Origin: Ruminococcus sp. | GTDB lineage: Bacteria; Bacillota; Clostridia; Oscillospirales; Ruminococcaceae | DNA length: 56,868 nt | Reading direction: 5' to 3' | Assembly: GCA_017475555.1 (NCBI GenBank) | Contig: JAFVFL010000003.1 | Coordinates: forward strand, 1-56,868 | Part shown: in pieces, positions 7,549-15,590 of the stretch | Layout of the letters: each line of letters begins with the position of its first letter | Numbering within the stretch: the first letter of the stretch is position 1 | Made by a program: the position numbers and the translations under genes | The notes under the pieces: model-generated | The model's database searches: none | The model's input: only the letters and a program-made list of their open reading frames with translations | Told to the model about the DNA's origin: nothing

Positions 7549-8376
7549 TTAATATTCGTCCGGAAGCTCATCAAGCTCATCAAAGCGGAACACCGGGCCG
7601 TCCTTGCAGACGTACTTATTGCCGATATTGCAGCGTCCGCACTTGCCTATGGCACACTTCATGCGAAGCTCCATTGTGGTATAGACCTGAGTCTCCGTGA
7701 AGCCGATCTCTTTAAGCCCTGCAAGGGTGAACTTTATCATTATCGGAGGGCCGCAGACGAGAACTGTCTTGTCAGTTGACGGAGCAAGCTCCTTTACATA
7801 ATTCGGAACAAATCCGACGTGTCCGTCCCAGCCCTCCTGCTCTCTGTCGATAGTGAGGTTGACCTCAACGCCGTCGTCTGCCATCCACTCGTTGATTATC
7901 TCCTGATAGTCAACAAGATCGTCCTTTGAACGTGAGCCGTAGACTATCTGTATCTTTCCGTAATTCTCACGCTTGTCACGCACATAGTTGATGACCGAGC
8001 GGAGCGGAGCAAGTCCGATACCTCCTGCGATAAACAGCAGATCCTTGCCCTTCAGCTCAGTCTCTACCGGGAAGTTGTTGCCGTATGGCCCTCTTACCGT
8101 TATCTGCTGACCTACGTCCATTGCGTGCAGCCAGTTAGTCAGATGACCGCATTTCTTTATGGAGAACTCCATGAACTCAGTATTCGTGGGAGAGGAGGTT
8201 ATCGAGAACATTCCCTCGCCTACTCCCGGTACTGAGACCATTGCACACTGACCGGGCATATGCTCAAAGAGCTTTCCGCCCTCAGGTGATACCACCCTGA
8301 ACGTCTTTACGTCCGGCGTATCCTGTCTGATATCGGTAACTACTCCGACATAGGGTATCAATGTTTCGCTGTTCAT
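7549..8376 (-). CDS. flxA: FlxA-like FAD/NAD(P)-binding oxidoreductase subunit
   Basis: This is a 275-residue ferredoxin-NADP reductase-fold protein of the AsrB/hydrogenase-gamma/PyrK group. It has an FAD-binding barrel with a P-G-Q-C-A-M-V-S-V element, an F-I-A-G-G-I-G-L-A-P-L-R nucleotide motif, V-C-G-P-P-I-M near the C-terminus and a C-terminal Cys cluster (C-A-I-G-K-C-G-R-C, then V-C-K-D-G-P-V) for an Fe-S centre. In Flx complexes this subunit oxidises NADH. I chose ATG 8376, preceded by GGAGG with 7-bp spacing and sharing one base with the flxB stop (TGATG), over an upstream in-frame start at 8442 inside flxB. Confidence 0.85.
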   Translation of the reverse strand: MNSETLIPYVGVVTDIRQDTPDVKTFRVVSPEGGKLFEHMPGQCAMVSVPGVGEGMFSITSSPTNTEFMEFSIKKCGHLTNWLHAMDVGQQITVRGPYGNNFPVETELKGKDLLFIAGGIGLAPLRSVINYVRDKRENYGKIQIVYGSRSKDDLVDYQEIINEWMADDGVEVNLTIDREQEGWDGHVGFVPNYVKELAPSTDKTVLVCGPPIMIKFTLAGLKEIGFTETQVYTTMELRMKCAIGKCGRCNIGNKYVCKDGPVFRFDELDELPDEY

Positions 8377-9398
8377 CACTTTACCTCCAATGCTTTCATT
8401 ACCTTGACGATATTCATGGATATCGGGCACTTTGACAGACATCTTCCGCAGCCGACACAGCCGAACTCGCCGTTATTGTTTGCAGGGAAATACACCAGCT
8501 TGTGCATGAAGCGCTGACGGAATCTTTCGAGCTGTGTAAGTCTCGGGTTGCCGTGAGCCATTTTGGTAAAATCGGAATACATACACGAATCCCAGCAGCG
8601 GAAGCGCTTTATGCCGTGTCCGGTGTCAAAGTCACGGATATCGTAGCACTGACAGGTCGGACATACAAAGGTACACGTTCCGCAGCCGAGGCAAGCCTCT
8701 GAAAGCTCCCCCCACTTGTCGGAATTGAAGTATTCATTCAGCTTATCTCCGCCGAAATTCTCAGCTGAAAGGTTCGCAAGCGGCATTTTTGACAGAACGT
8801 CCCTTGTCCTTTCATTTATCTTTTCAAGCTTCTCAGTATCGCCCTCATCAAGGAGCGAGGATATGGAATCCACGAATTTTTCGCCCTTTTCGGTATTTGC
8901 CCTGAAGAAAAGGCTTTCCCCGTCGCTCCAGCAGGCACAGTCTCCCTCCGGAGCTGTCGGATCAATGCCGAAGGTACGGCAGAAGCAGGTCTCCTCCGGT
9001 CTTGTACACGCCATCGTCACCACAGTTCCGTGGTCACGGCGGGTCTTGTAGTAGCTGTCTACCGGCTCAACAAGGTATACCTTATCGAGTATTGTAAAGC
9101 TCCTTGCATCGCAGGCACGCACACCGAACACAACGAAGTCCTCCGACTCCTTTCTCGGGTCGATGACCTCTATATTCTTTCCCTCCATTTTGAACTCAAC
9201 AAGATCCTCAGTCTGCGGGAAGAAGAAGTCCTTTGCACTGCGGACTGTGTTGAGCCGGGAGCTGAGCTTCACGCCGTCCTCCCACCTTCTGTACTCCGCC
9301 TGTCCGTCCTCCCGGTCAGCGGGGAGATACAGTGTCTGCTTTGCTGCAACTGCCGCAAAAAGCTCATCAAGCCTGTCGAGAGATATCATAAGCATCAT
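8376..9398 (-). CDS. flxB: FlxB-like 4Fe-4S dicluster protein (AsrA/hydrogenase-beta type)
   Basis: This 340-residue protein resembles the anaerobic sulfite reductase A / hydrogenase subunit group. An N-terminal ~190-residue domain contains V-R-A-C-D-A-R-S-F and a Cys-rich C-T-R-P-E-E-T-C-F-C segment. Two [4Fe-4S] motifs follow in the C-terminal third: C-L-G-C-G-T-C-T-F-V-C-P and C-V-G-C-G-R-C-L-S-K-C-P. It is the likely wire between FlxA and the rest of the complex. The start overlaps the flxC stop (ATGA). A second ATG three bases later (9395) has better ribosome-binding-site spacing and is an equally good start. Confidence 0.82.
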   Translation of the reverse strand: MMLMISLDRLDELFAAVAAKQTLYLPADREDGQAEYRRWEDGVKLSSRLNTVRSAKDFFFPQTEDLVEFKMEGKNIEVIDPRKESEDFVVFGVRACDARSFTILDKVYLVEPVDSYYKTRRDHGTVVTMACTRPEETCFCRTFGIDPTAPEGDCACWSDGESLFFRANTEKGEKFVDSISSLLDEGDTEKLEKINERTRDVLSKMPLANLSAENFGGDKLNEYFNSDKWGELSEACLGCGTCTFVCPTCQCYDIRDFDTGHGIKRFRCWDSCMYSDFTKMAHGNPRLTQLERFRQRFMHKLVYFPANNNGEFGCVGCGRCLSKCPISMNIVKVMKALEVK

Positions 9399-10372
9399 TC
9401 AGCTCCCCTTTCGTGTACGATAGAGGGCTCACAGTCCTCATCGGCGTTGTAGTTTGTCAGCGGAGCACGTGAGGTCGTATCCTCGCCTGCCTGGTACTCT
9501 CCGTAAAGCTCGTTGATGTCCTTTATGAACTTTCTGTTGAGGAGGTGCAGCGGTATGTTCTGGGGGCATACTCTTGAGCATTCTCCGCAGTCCGTACAGC
9601 GTCCGGCAACGTGAAAGGCACGTATAATGTGGAAATTGTTCTCCTCAAAGCTGTCAGCTGCCGCCTTGTTCGAGATACCGGAATCCGGATTGTCGAATAC
9701 GCAGTTCTCGCACGAGCACGCAGGACAGACATTCCTGCACGCATTGCACCTGATACACTTGGAAAGCTGCTCACGCCAGAACTCGAAACGCTGCTGTGCG
9801 GTCATATTTTCAAGCTCTGCGACCCTGTCAAAGCGTCCGGAATCTGCGATGACCTCGCCCTCTTCGCCCATAAGCTCGTCATATACAACGTGCTTCGTGC
9901 TCTTGCAGTTCTCGCACTTGCCGAGTATAGCCTCAAACATGGGCATTGTCTCCTCGCCGTACACAGTATCTATGTGCAGCGTGCCCTTCTCGTTCCTTAC
10001 GCCGAGAATACCTGTTATGCCCCTTGCCTTGAGCTTCTCGGCATCGAGCTTAGGGCCGCCGGGAATACCGATGACATAGACATTTTCACGGATTATCCTG
10101 TGCTCCTTTATCAGCTGGTTGAAGCTGTAGGTATCACACGGCTTCAGAAAGGCAAGTATCCTGCCCTCCTTGCGGCTCTCCTTTATGAGATACTTTGAAA
10201 CGTTCGCAGCCGTGAAGTCGTCACATACAAAATCAGAATCTATCTCCTCAGCCGTCTCAAAGACTGCCGGGGTTATATCGTAGGCAAATTCGCCCCTTTT
10301 CCAGCCTATGACACGGCTTACGGTGCCGTCAGCCATAAGCTCCTTTGCCCTGTTTATCATTGCTTCCTGCAT
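9395..10372 (-). CDS. flxC: FlxC-like iron-sulfur protein
   Basis: The 325-residue protein has an N-terminal domain like that of FlxB/FrhB-type proteins (A-F-L-K-P-C-D-T-Y-S near residues 74-83 and a G-K-C-E-N-C motif). Two 4Fe-4S motifs follow: C-I-R-C-N-A-C-R-N-V-C-P, followed by C-S-C-E-N-C, and C-T-D-C-G-E-C-S-R-V-C-P. It probably extends the iron-sulfur wire next to FlxB. Its ATG is preceded by GGAGG at good spacing and overlaps the flxD end by 16 bp. The assignment to FlxC rests mainly on order and domain content. Confidence 0.78.
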   Translation of the reverse strand: MQEAMINRAKELMADGTVSRVIGWKRGEFAYDITPAVFETAEEIDSDFVCDDFTAANVSKYLIKESRKEGRILAFLKPCDTYSFNQLIKEHRIIRENVYVIGIPGGPKLDAEKLKARGITGILGVRNEKGTLHIDTVYGEETMPMFEAILGKCENCKSTKHVVYDELMGEEGEVIADSGRFDRVAELENMTAQQRFEFWREQLSKCIRCNACRNVCPACSCENCVFDNPDSGISNKAAADSFEENNFHIIRAFHVAGRCTDCGECSRVCPQNIPLHLLNRKFIKDINELYGEYQAGEDTTSRAPLTNYNADEDCEPSIVHERGAE

Positions 10373-10800
10373 CTTAGATCCTCCAATCTGCGGTTGGGGC
10401 CGAGTGCCTTTACCTGCTCTGTGAAGCTCTCCATAGTTGCTGCGAACTTTGCTCCCTCAGCTGCGGATACCCATTCAAGACGTGTGCGGTCTCTCTCGAT
10501 CCCGAGAAAATCAAGCATACTGTACAGGAGCGTTATCCTGCGTCTTGCGTAGTAGTTTCCGGAGGTGTAGTGGCAGTCTCCCGGGTGGCAGCCGCAGATT
10601 ATAACTCCGTCCGCTCCCCTCTGGAACGCTCTGAGTATGAACATCGGGTTTACTCTGCATGAGCATGGAACTCTGATTATCTTTACATTTGTCGGGTAGT
10701 TCAGTCTGTTCGTGCCTGAAAGGTCAGCTCCGGCGTAGGAGCACCAGTTGCAGCAGAACGCAACTATCACCGGCTCAAAATTATTATCATTTACTTGCAT
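10357..10800 (-). CDS. flxD: FlxD / MvhD-like electron-transfer subunit
   Basis: This 147-residue protein is a clear member of the MvhD (methyl-viologen-reducing hydrogenase delta subunit) family. It has C-C-N-W-C-S-Y-A-G-A-D near residues 16-26, R-V-P-C-S-C-R-V and I-C-G-C-H-P-G-D-C-H-Y, which together supply the Cys ligands of its cluster. MvhD-type proteins hand electrons from an oxidoreductase (hydrogenase or Flx) to HdrA. It sits directly downstream of hdrA and overlaps it by 10 bp, consistent with such contact. Confidence 0.9.
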   Translation of the reverse strand: MQVNDNNFEPVIVAFCCNWCSYAGADLSGTNRLNYPTNVKIIRVPCSCRVNPMFILRAFQRGADGVIICGCHPGDCHYTSGNYYARRRITLLYSMLDFLGIERDRTRLEWVSAAEGAKFAATMESFTEQVKALGPNRRLEDLRCRKQ

Positions 10801-12782
10801 ATTGCGTCTACCTCCGCCATGATCTGACTGTTAGAGAATCCGCTCAGATCCATAGCTCCGGACGGACAAGCGACAGTGCAGGCACCGCAGCCCTGGCATA
10901 CCGCCGGGTTTACGCTCGCTACTCTGCGTACCGCTATCGTTCTGTCCGGCATTCTGAATTCCTTGTCGGAATAGGTTATAGCTCCGTATGGGCGTACCTT
11001 TTCGCACGACGAGCAGCCGTTGCACATAAGCTCGTCTGAATGAGCAACGCACGGGTTGCAGGTTATGCTGTTCTTGCACAGAAGTCCTATCGCCTTTGCA
11101 GCGGCTGCACTTCCCTGTGCTACTGTCTCAGGTATATCCTTAGGTCCCTGACAAGCACCGGAGAGGAAAATTCCTGCCGTTGCACTCTCTACCGGTCTCA
11201 GCTTCGGGTGAGCCTCGGTGAAGAAATCGTTGGTGTCCATCTGTGTCGTGAGCATAGTTGCAAGCGGACGAGCAGTCTTGTCAGGCTCTATCGCTGCCGC
11301 AAGAACTACCATATCAGCGTCTATATGCAGCTGCTCATTTGAAAGAAGGTCAGAAGCCTGAACGTCTATCTTTCCGTCTGACTTCGGCGTTACCTTGCCG
11401 ACCATGCCCTTGATGTAGTGAACGTTATACTGCTCGACTGCACGGCGGTAGAACTCATCGAAGTTCTTGCCGGGTGTACGGACATCTATGTAGAACACAT
11501 ATACCTCGGTATCCGGGTATTTGTCACGTATGAGCATTGCGTGCTTTGCAGTGTACATACAGCATATCTTCGAGCAATAGGGCTTTCCCTTCTCATCACT
11601 GCACCGGCTGCCTACGCACTGAACGAAAACTATGGTATGCGGGTGTGATTTGTCGGACGGACGAAGAAGTGTACCGCCGTTCGGACCAGCCGCATTCATG
11701 AGCCTTTCAAGCTCCAGAGACGTTACAACGTCCGGGCAGGTGTTATACGAAAACTCATCATACTTATCGAGCTTTATCGGGTTGAAGCCAGTTGCTACAA
11801 CGATAGCTCCGTACTTTTCCTCAATGAAGCTGTCCTGCTGCTTATAGTCGATAGCACCGGCTGCACAGACCTTTGAGCAAAGCCCGCACTTGCCGTTTTT
11901 CAGCATCATGCAGTAATTCGGGTCGATCGTGGCTATCTTCGGGACAGCCTGTGCGAACGGGATATATACTGCGTGTCTGTTGTCAAGCCCCATGTTGAAC
12001 TCGTTCGGTACCTTCTTCATGGGACATTTCTCTATACAAGCACCGCAGCCGGTACACTTCACCTCGTCAACATAGCGTGCCTTACGCTTTATCTTTACAG
12101 TGAAATTGCCGACAAAGCCCTTTACTGCCTCGACCTCGCTGAATGCATAAATGTGTATCTTCTCGTTCTGTGAAGCCTCTACCATTTTAGGCGTGAGTAT
12201 ACAGGCGGCACAGTCAAGCGTCGGGAACGTCTTGTCTATCTGAGCCATTTTTCCGCCTATTGTCGCTTCCTTTTCAACTATATCCACATCAAAGCCAGCC
12301 TCGGCTATATCAAGTGCCGTCTGTATACCGGCGATACCTCCGCCGATAACAAGTGCTCTCTTCACAACCGGGCTCTCCATAGAGGTGAGCGGTGTGTTGA
12401 GATGTACCTTTGCAACAGCTGCTTTTCCGAGGATTATAGCCTTTTCAGTTGCAGTTGCAATATCCCTGTGTATCCATGAGCACTGCTCACGGATATTTGC
12501 TATCTCAACAAGATACGGGTTAAGTCCGGCAGCTGCTGCTGCCTTTCTGAACGTATTCTCGTGCATTCTCGGTGAGCATGAACAGATAACGATACCTGAA
12601 AGGTTATGCTCCTTTATCGCATCCTTGACCAGATTCTGACCGGACTCAGAGCACATATACTGGTAGTCCTGGGAGATAACAACGCCCGGCTCATGTCCGA
12701 GTGCCTCTGCAACAGCCTTTACGTCAACTGTCGCAGCGATATTAGTACCACAGTGACAGACAAAAACTCCGATCCTCTGCAT
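10791..12782 (-). CDS. hdrA: Heterodisulfide reductase subunit A-like bifurcating flavoprotein
   Basis: This 663-residue protein has the usual HdrA order. An N-terminal domain (G-V-F-V-C-H-C-G-T-N at 5-14 and C-S-C-S-P-R-M-H-E-N-T-F) is followed by an FAD fold with G-G-G-I-A-G at 147-152 and the L-D-C-A-A-C-I-L-T-P-K-M cluster motif (Cys 191 and 194). Inserted ferredoxin motifs follow (C-T-G-C-G-A-C-I-E-K-C-P, and C-G-L-C-S-K-V-C), then two C-terminal motifs. The final one, C-Q-G-C-G-A-C-T-V-A-C-P, is complete. The one before it reads C587-N-G-C590-S-S-C593-E-K-V-R597-P, so the fourth ligand is Arg. HdrA holds the bifurcating FAD in methanogen Hdr complexes. Here it would split electrons from the Flx module between ferredoxin and a high-potential branch. 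Confidence 0.9.
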   Translation of the reverse strand: MQRIGVFVCHCGTNIAATVDVKAVAEALGHEPGVVISQDYQYMCSESGQNLVKDAIKEHNLSGIVICSCSPRMHENTFRKAAAAAGLNPYLVEIANIREQCSWIHRDIATATEKAIILGKAAVAKVHLNTPLTSMESPVVKRALVIGGGIAGIQTALDIAEAGFDVDIVEKEATIGGKMAQIDKTFPTLDCAACILTPKMVEASQNEKIHIYAFSEVEAVKGFVGNFTVKIKRKARYVDEVKCTGCGACIEKCPMKKVPNEFNMGLDNRHAVYIPFAQAVPKIATIDPNYCMMLKNGKCGLCSKVCAAGAIDYKQQDSFIEEKYGAIVVATGFNPIKLDKYDEFSYNTCPDVVTSLELERLMNAAGPNGGTLLRPSDKSHPHTIVFVQCVGSRCSDEKGKPYCSKICCMYTAKHAMLIRDKYPDTEVYVFYIDVRTPGKNFDEFYRRAVEQYNVHYIKGMVGKVTPKSDGKIDVQASDLLSNEQLHIDADMVVLAAAIEPDKTARPLATMLTTQMDTNDFFTEAHPKLRPVESATAGIFLSGACQGPKDIPETVAQGSAAAAKAIGLLCKNSITCNPCVAHSDELMCNGCSSCEKVRPYGAITYSDKEFRMPDRTIAVRRVASVNPAVCQGCGACTVACPSGAMDLSGFSNSQIMAEVDAICK

Positions 12783-12797
12783 AAGCTTATCTCCTCC

Positions 12798-13181
12798 TTA
12801 CTTGGTATACTTTCTGAACGCCGTGACAATCGCCTGCTGCGGCAGATCCTCATCGAGCATTCCCGGTATCTGTACCGGCGTCAGGTGATTATTGCCCTGC
12901 TGACGTATCGCCGCAAGACGTACCGCCTCGACCACCTTTGCAGGCTCGACGTTTCTCGGACATCTCTCCACGCACGCAAAGCAGGTAAGGCACTTATATA
13001 TCGACTCAGACTCCATGAGCTTCTGTATATCGCCCTTTTCCACCATATACACGAACTGGTGCGGGTGGTATTCCATCTCATCATAGGAGGGACACGTTCC
13101 GGAGCATTTTCCGCACCGCATACATTTCAGTACATTGACTCCGCTCGAACGCAGTATCTGCTCCTTCAAATTATTATCCAT
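12798..13181 (-). CDS. hdrC: Heterodisulfide reductase subunit C-like protein
   Basis: The 127-residue protein has two [4Fe-4S] motifs in the HdrC arrangement: C-M-R-C-G-K-C-S-G-T-C-P and C-L-T-C-F-A-C-V-E-R-C-P-R. The segment between them (H-P-H-Q-F-V-Y-M-V-E-K-G) is also typical. HdrC links HdrA to HdrB. I chose ATG 13181 because AAGGA lies 8 bp upstream; an in-frame ATG at 13190 has no such site. It overlaps the hdrB end by 8 bp. Confidence 0.87.
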   Translation of the reverse strand: MDNNLKEQILRSSGVNVLKCMRCGKCSGTCPSYDEMEYHPHQFVYMVEKGDIQKLMESESIYKCLTCFACVERCPRNVEPAKVVEAVRLAAIRQQGNNHLTPVQIPGMLDEDLPQQAIVTAFRKYTK

Positions 13182-14010
13182 TTGCTTCATCCTTGCCCTC
13201 AGGAGCTGTCTCAGGCACGTCCTTTAAGCCGAGAGCCTCCGCAAGAAGCTCCGTAAAATAGTACACCGGCAGATCCGAGCCTGAATTTTTCTTCAGATTA
13301 TACAGACAAAGCGGACAGGCTGTGATCATCATGTCAGCCCCCATATCCTTTGCCGAGGACATTACCGCTCCGCTCCGCTTTGCAGCCTGAGCCTTGTCCT
13401 CCATAGTTATATAGCCGCCGCAGCACTCGTTCCTCTGCGAATAGATCACCGGAGTGCCTCCGACAGCCCTGATGAAGTCCTCCATTATCGACGGGTTCTC
13501 AGGGTCGTCCATTGCAAGCTTCTTTCCCGGTCTGAGCAGCAGGCAGCCGTAATATGCCGCTATCTTTTTGCCCTTGAAGGGATTCTTTACAGCCTTTTTC
13601 AGCTCATCAAAGCCCACAACATCACGCAGAAGCTCCAGATAATGATACACAGTTGTCTCACCGGTGTAGGGCTGTGCAAGCTTCATATAATTATTTATCT
13701 TCGCCGCCATGTCCTCATCATGAGAAATATCATAATTCGTCTGCTTTATGACATTGTGGCAGGCGTAACAGACCGTAACAAGAGCGTTTCCTCTTTCCTT
13801 TGCGGCATTGAGAGTCCTTACCGCAGAAAGCTTTGTCGCAAGCTCGTCCCTTGCTGTTGTGTACGCACCTCCGCAGCACTGCCACTCATCGGGCTCTACA
13901 AGAGCTATTCCGAGAGCCGCAGCTGAGGACCTTGTGTATTCATCAAGGTCCCTTGCCTTGGTCCTGAGCGTACAGCCGGGGTAATATGTATAAGTAACTG
14001 ATTGCTCCAT
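13174..14010 (-). CDS. hdrB: Heterodisulfide reductase subunit B-like protein
   Basis: The 278-residue protein has two intact CCG domains. The first has Y-Y-P-G-C-T-L, then C-C-G-G-A, then V-C-Y-A-C-H; the second has Y-Y-G-C-L-L, then E-C-C-G-G-Y, then A-C-P-L-C. In methanogen HdrB these bind two non-cubane [4Fe-4S] clusters that cleave the CoM-S-S-CoB heterodisulfide. No such substrate is expected in a clostridium, so this subunit may pass electrons to FrdB or reduce an unknown disulfide. The start is set at ATG 14010, behind AAAGGA with 9-bp spacing; ATG 14028 is an alternative. The gene begins 55 bp after fumC. Confidence 0.87.
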   Translation of the reverse strand: MEQSVTYTYYPGCTLRTKARDLDEYTRSSAAALGIALVEPDEWQCCGGAYTTARDELATKLSAVRTLNAAKERGNALVTVCYACHNVIKQTNYDISHDEDMAAKINNYMKLAQPYTGETTVYHYLELLRDVVGFDELKKAVKNPFKGKKIAAYYGCLLLRPGKKLAMDDPENPSIMEDFIRAVGGTPVIYSQRNECCGGYITMEDKAQAAKRSGAVMSSAKDMGADMMITACPLCLYNLKKNSGSDLPVYYFTELLAEALGLKDVPETAPEGKDEANG

Positions 14011-14065
14011 CTGTACGATTCCTTTCATTGATTATTGCGATTATTGCTGCATTATCAGCAGTGCA

Positions 14066-15442
14066 TCAGACCATCTGCTCCGGGTGGAACACCTCGTCGA
14101 ACCTTTCCGCAGTCAGGAAACCAAGCTCAACGCACGCCTCCTTGAGAGAGATATTGTCCTTGAATGCCTTCTTTGCGGTCTTTGCAGCGTTCTCGTAGCC
14201 GATATACGGATTGAGTGCGGTCACGAGCATGAGAGAGTTGTGAAGATTGTGGTGCATCTTCTCCCTGTTCGCCTTTATCCCGACTGCACAGTTGCTGTTG
14301 AACGAGAGTATCGACTCAGCAAGCAGCCTTGCAGACTGGAGGAAATTGTACGCACACACCGGCATGAACACGTTAAGCTCAAAGTTGCCCTGTGAAGCTG
14401 CCATGCCTACAGCCACATCATTTCCGATGACCTGTACAGCGACCATTGTCACCTGCTCGCACTGTGTCGGGTTTACCTTGCCCGGCATTATGGACGAGCC
14501 CGGCTCATTCTCAGGTATGAATATCTCACCCAGTCCGTCTCTCGGGCCTGAAGCGAGCCACCTTACATCGTTCGCTATCTTCATCATATCCGCCGCAAGT
14601 GCCTTCAGTGCTCCGTGAGCGAAAACTATCTCGTCCTTTGAGGTAAGAGAGTGGAACTTATTCGGTGCTGTAACGAACCTTATTCCGGTTATCTCAGAAA
14701 TATTCTCAGCAGCCTTTTCAGCGAATCCGGCAGGAGCGTTAAGACCTGTGCCGACTGCTGTGCCGCCGAGTGCAAGCTCTTTAAGCTCCTCACAGGCTGA
14801 GAGGATCATTCTTCTGTCCTTTTCAAGCGATGAACGCCAGCCGCTTATCTCCTGCGAGAACTTTATCGGAGTTGCGTCCTGTAAATGAGTGCGTCCGCTC
14901 TTTACAATGCCCTCATTTTCCTCTTCAAGTCTTTTCAGAGTCCCGACAAGCGTATCTATCGCCGGTACGACCTTCTTTTCAAGTGCAACCACAGCTGCGA
15001 TGTGCATAGCGGTCGGGAACGTATCATTTGAGGACTGGCTCATATTTATATCATCATTCGGGTGCAGCAGCTTTGCTCCGGCGATCTCATTTCCTCTGTT
15101 TGCGATGACCTCGTTTGAGTTCATATTCGACTGAGTACCGCTTCCGGTCTGCCACACAACGAGCGGAAAATGATCGTTGAGACTGCCGCTTATCACCTCA
15201 TCGCAAGCCTGCACTACAGCAGAAAGCTTCTCATCGGTCATTTTCTCAGGTCTGAGGCTGTTGTTGGCAAGTGCAGCCGCCTTTTTGAGAATACCGAATG
15301 CGTTGATTATCTCCGCAGGCATAGTCTCAATACCAGCACCTATGCGGAAATTATTGCGGCTTCTTTCGGTCTGGGCAGCCCAGTACCTGTCAGCAGGTAC
15401 CCTGACCTCGCCCATTGAATCATGTTCGATACGATAATCCAT
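14066..15442 (-). CDS. fumC: Class II fumarate hydratase
   Basis: The 458-residue enzyme interconverts malate and fumarate. It has the superfamily signature G-S-S-I-M-P-G-K-V-N-P (about residues 316-326), the S-G-S-G-T-Q-S-N-M-N-like segment (here T-G-S-G-T-Q-S-N-M-N-S-N-E) and G-R-T-H-L-Q-D-A. Length is normal. As the first gene of the operon it supplies fumarate to FrdAB. The start is preceded by GGGAGTGG. A promoter and a Rex-like palindrome lie in the upstream gap. Confidence 0.95.
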   Translation of the reverse strand: MDYRIEHDSMGEVRVPADRYWAAQTERSRNNFRIGAGIETMPAEIINAFGILKKAAALANNSLRPEKMTDEKLSAVVQACDEVISGSLNDHFPLVVWQTGSGTQSNMNSNEVIANRGNEIAGAKLLHPNDDINMSQSSNDTFPTAMHIAAVVALEKKVVPAIDTLVGTLKRLEEENEGIVKSGRTHLQDATPIKFSQEISGWRSSLEKDRRMILSACEELKELALGGTAVGTGLNAPAGFAEKAAENISEITGIRFVTAPNKFHSLTSKDEIVFAHGALKALAADMMKIANDVRWLASGPRDGLGEIFIPENEPGSSIMPGKVNPTQCEQVTMVAVQVIGNDVAVGMAASQGNFELNVFMPVCAYNFLQSARLLAESILSFNSNCAVGIKANREKMHHNLHNSLMLVTALNPYIGYENAAKTAKKAFKDNISLKEACVELGFLTAERFDEVFHPEQMV

Positions 15443-15513
15443 CTCTATCCACTCCCAGATAAGTATAATTTACGGACTGACCGGGTACAGATATCCCGGT
15501 ATTCCTCTATAAT

Positions 15514-15542
15514 AGTATAACAGTATTCCGCAGTAATTTCAA
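15514..15542 (-). promoter_or_regulatory. Promoter of the fumC-hdr-flx-frd operon
   Basis: On the minus strand TTGAAA (15542-15537) and TATACT (15519-15514) are separated by exactly 17 bp, about 70 bp upstream of the fumC start. Confidence 0.75.
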
Positions 15543-15572
15543 ATGCGGATTAAGAATATCCCTATTCTCTAA

Positions 15573-15590
15573 TTGATATAATATTAACAA
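15573..15590 (-). promoter_or_regulatory. Rex-like operator upstream of fumC
   Basis: The minus strand reads TTGTTAATATTATATCAA. It matches the Firmicute Rex consensus TTGTTAA-N4-TTAACAA at 12 of 14 defined positions. It lies ~30 bp upstream of the -35 box rather than over it, and rex itself is the next gene upstream. Confidence 0.5.

Noticed and set aside
8376..8442. Longer FlxA starting at 8442.
   Set aside because: It would overlap flxB by 67 bp, while ATG 8376 has an ideal GGAGG site and a TGATG junction.
13174..14010. HdrB reduces CoM-S-S-CoB here.
   Set aside because: No methanogenesis genes exist in the window and the organism looks clostridial; the disulfide substrate is not expected.
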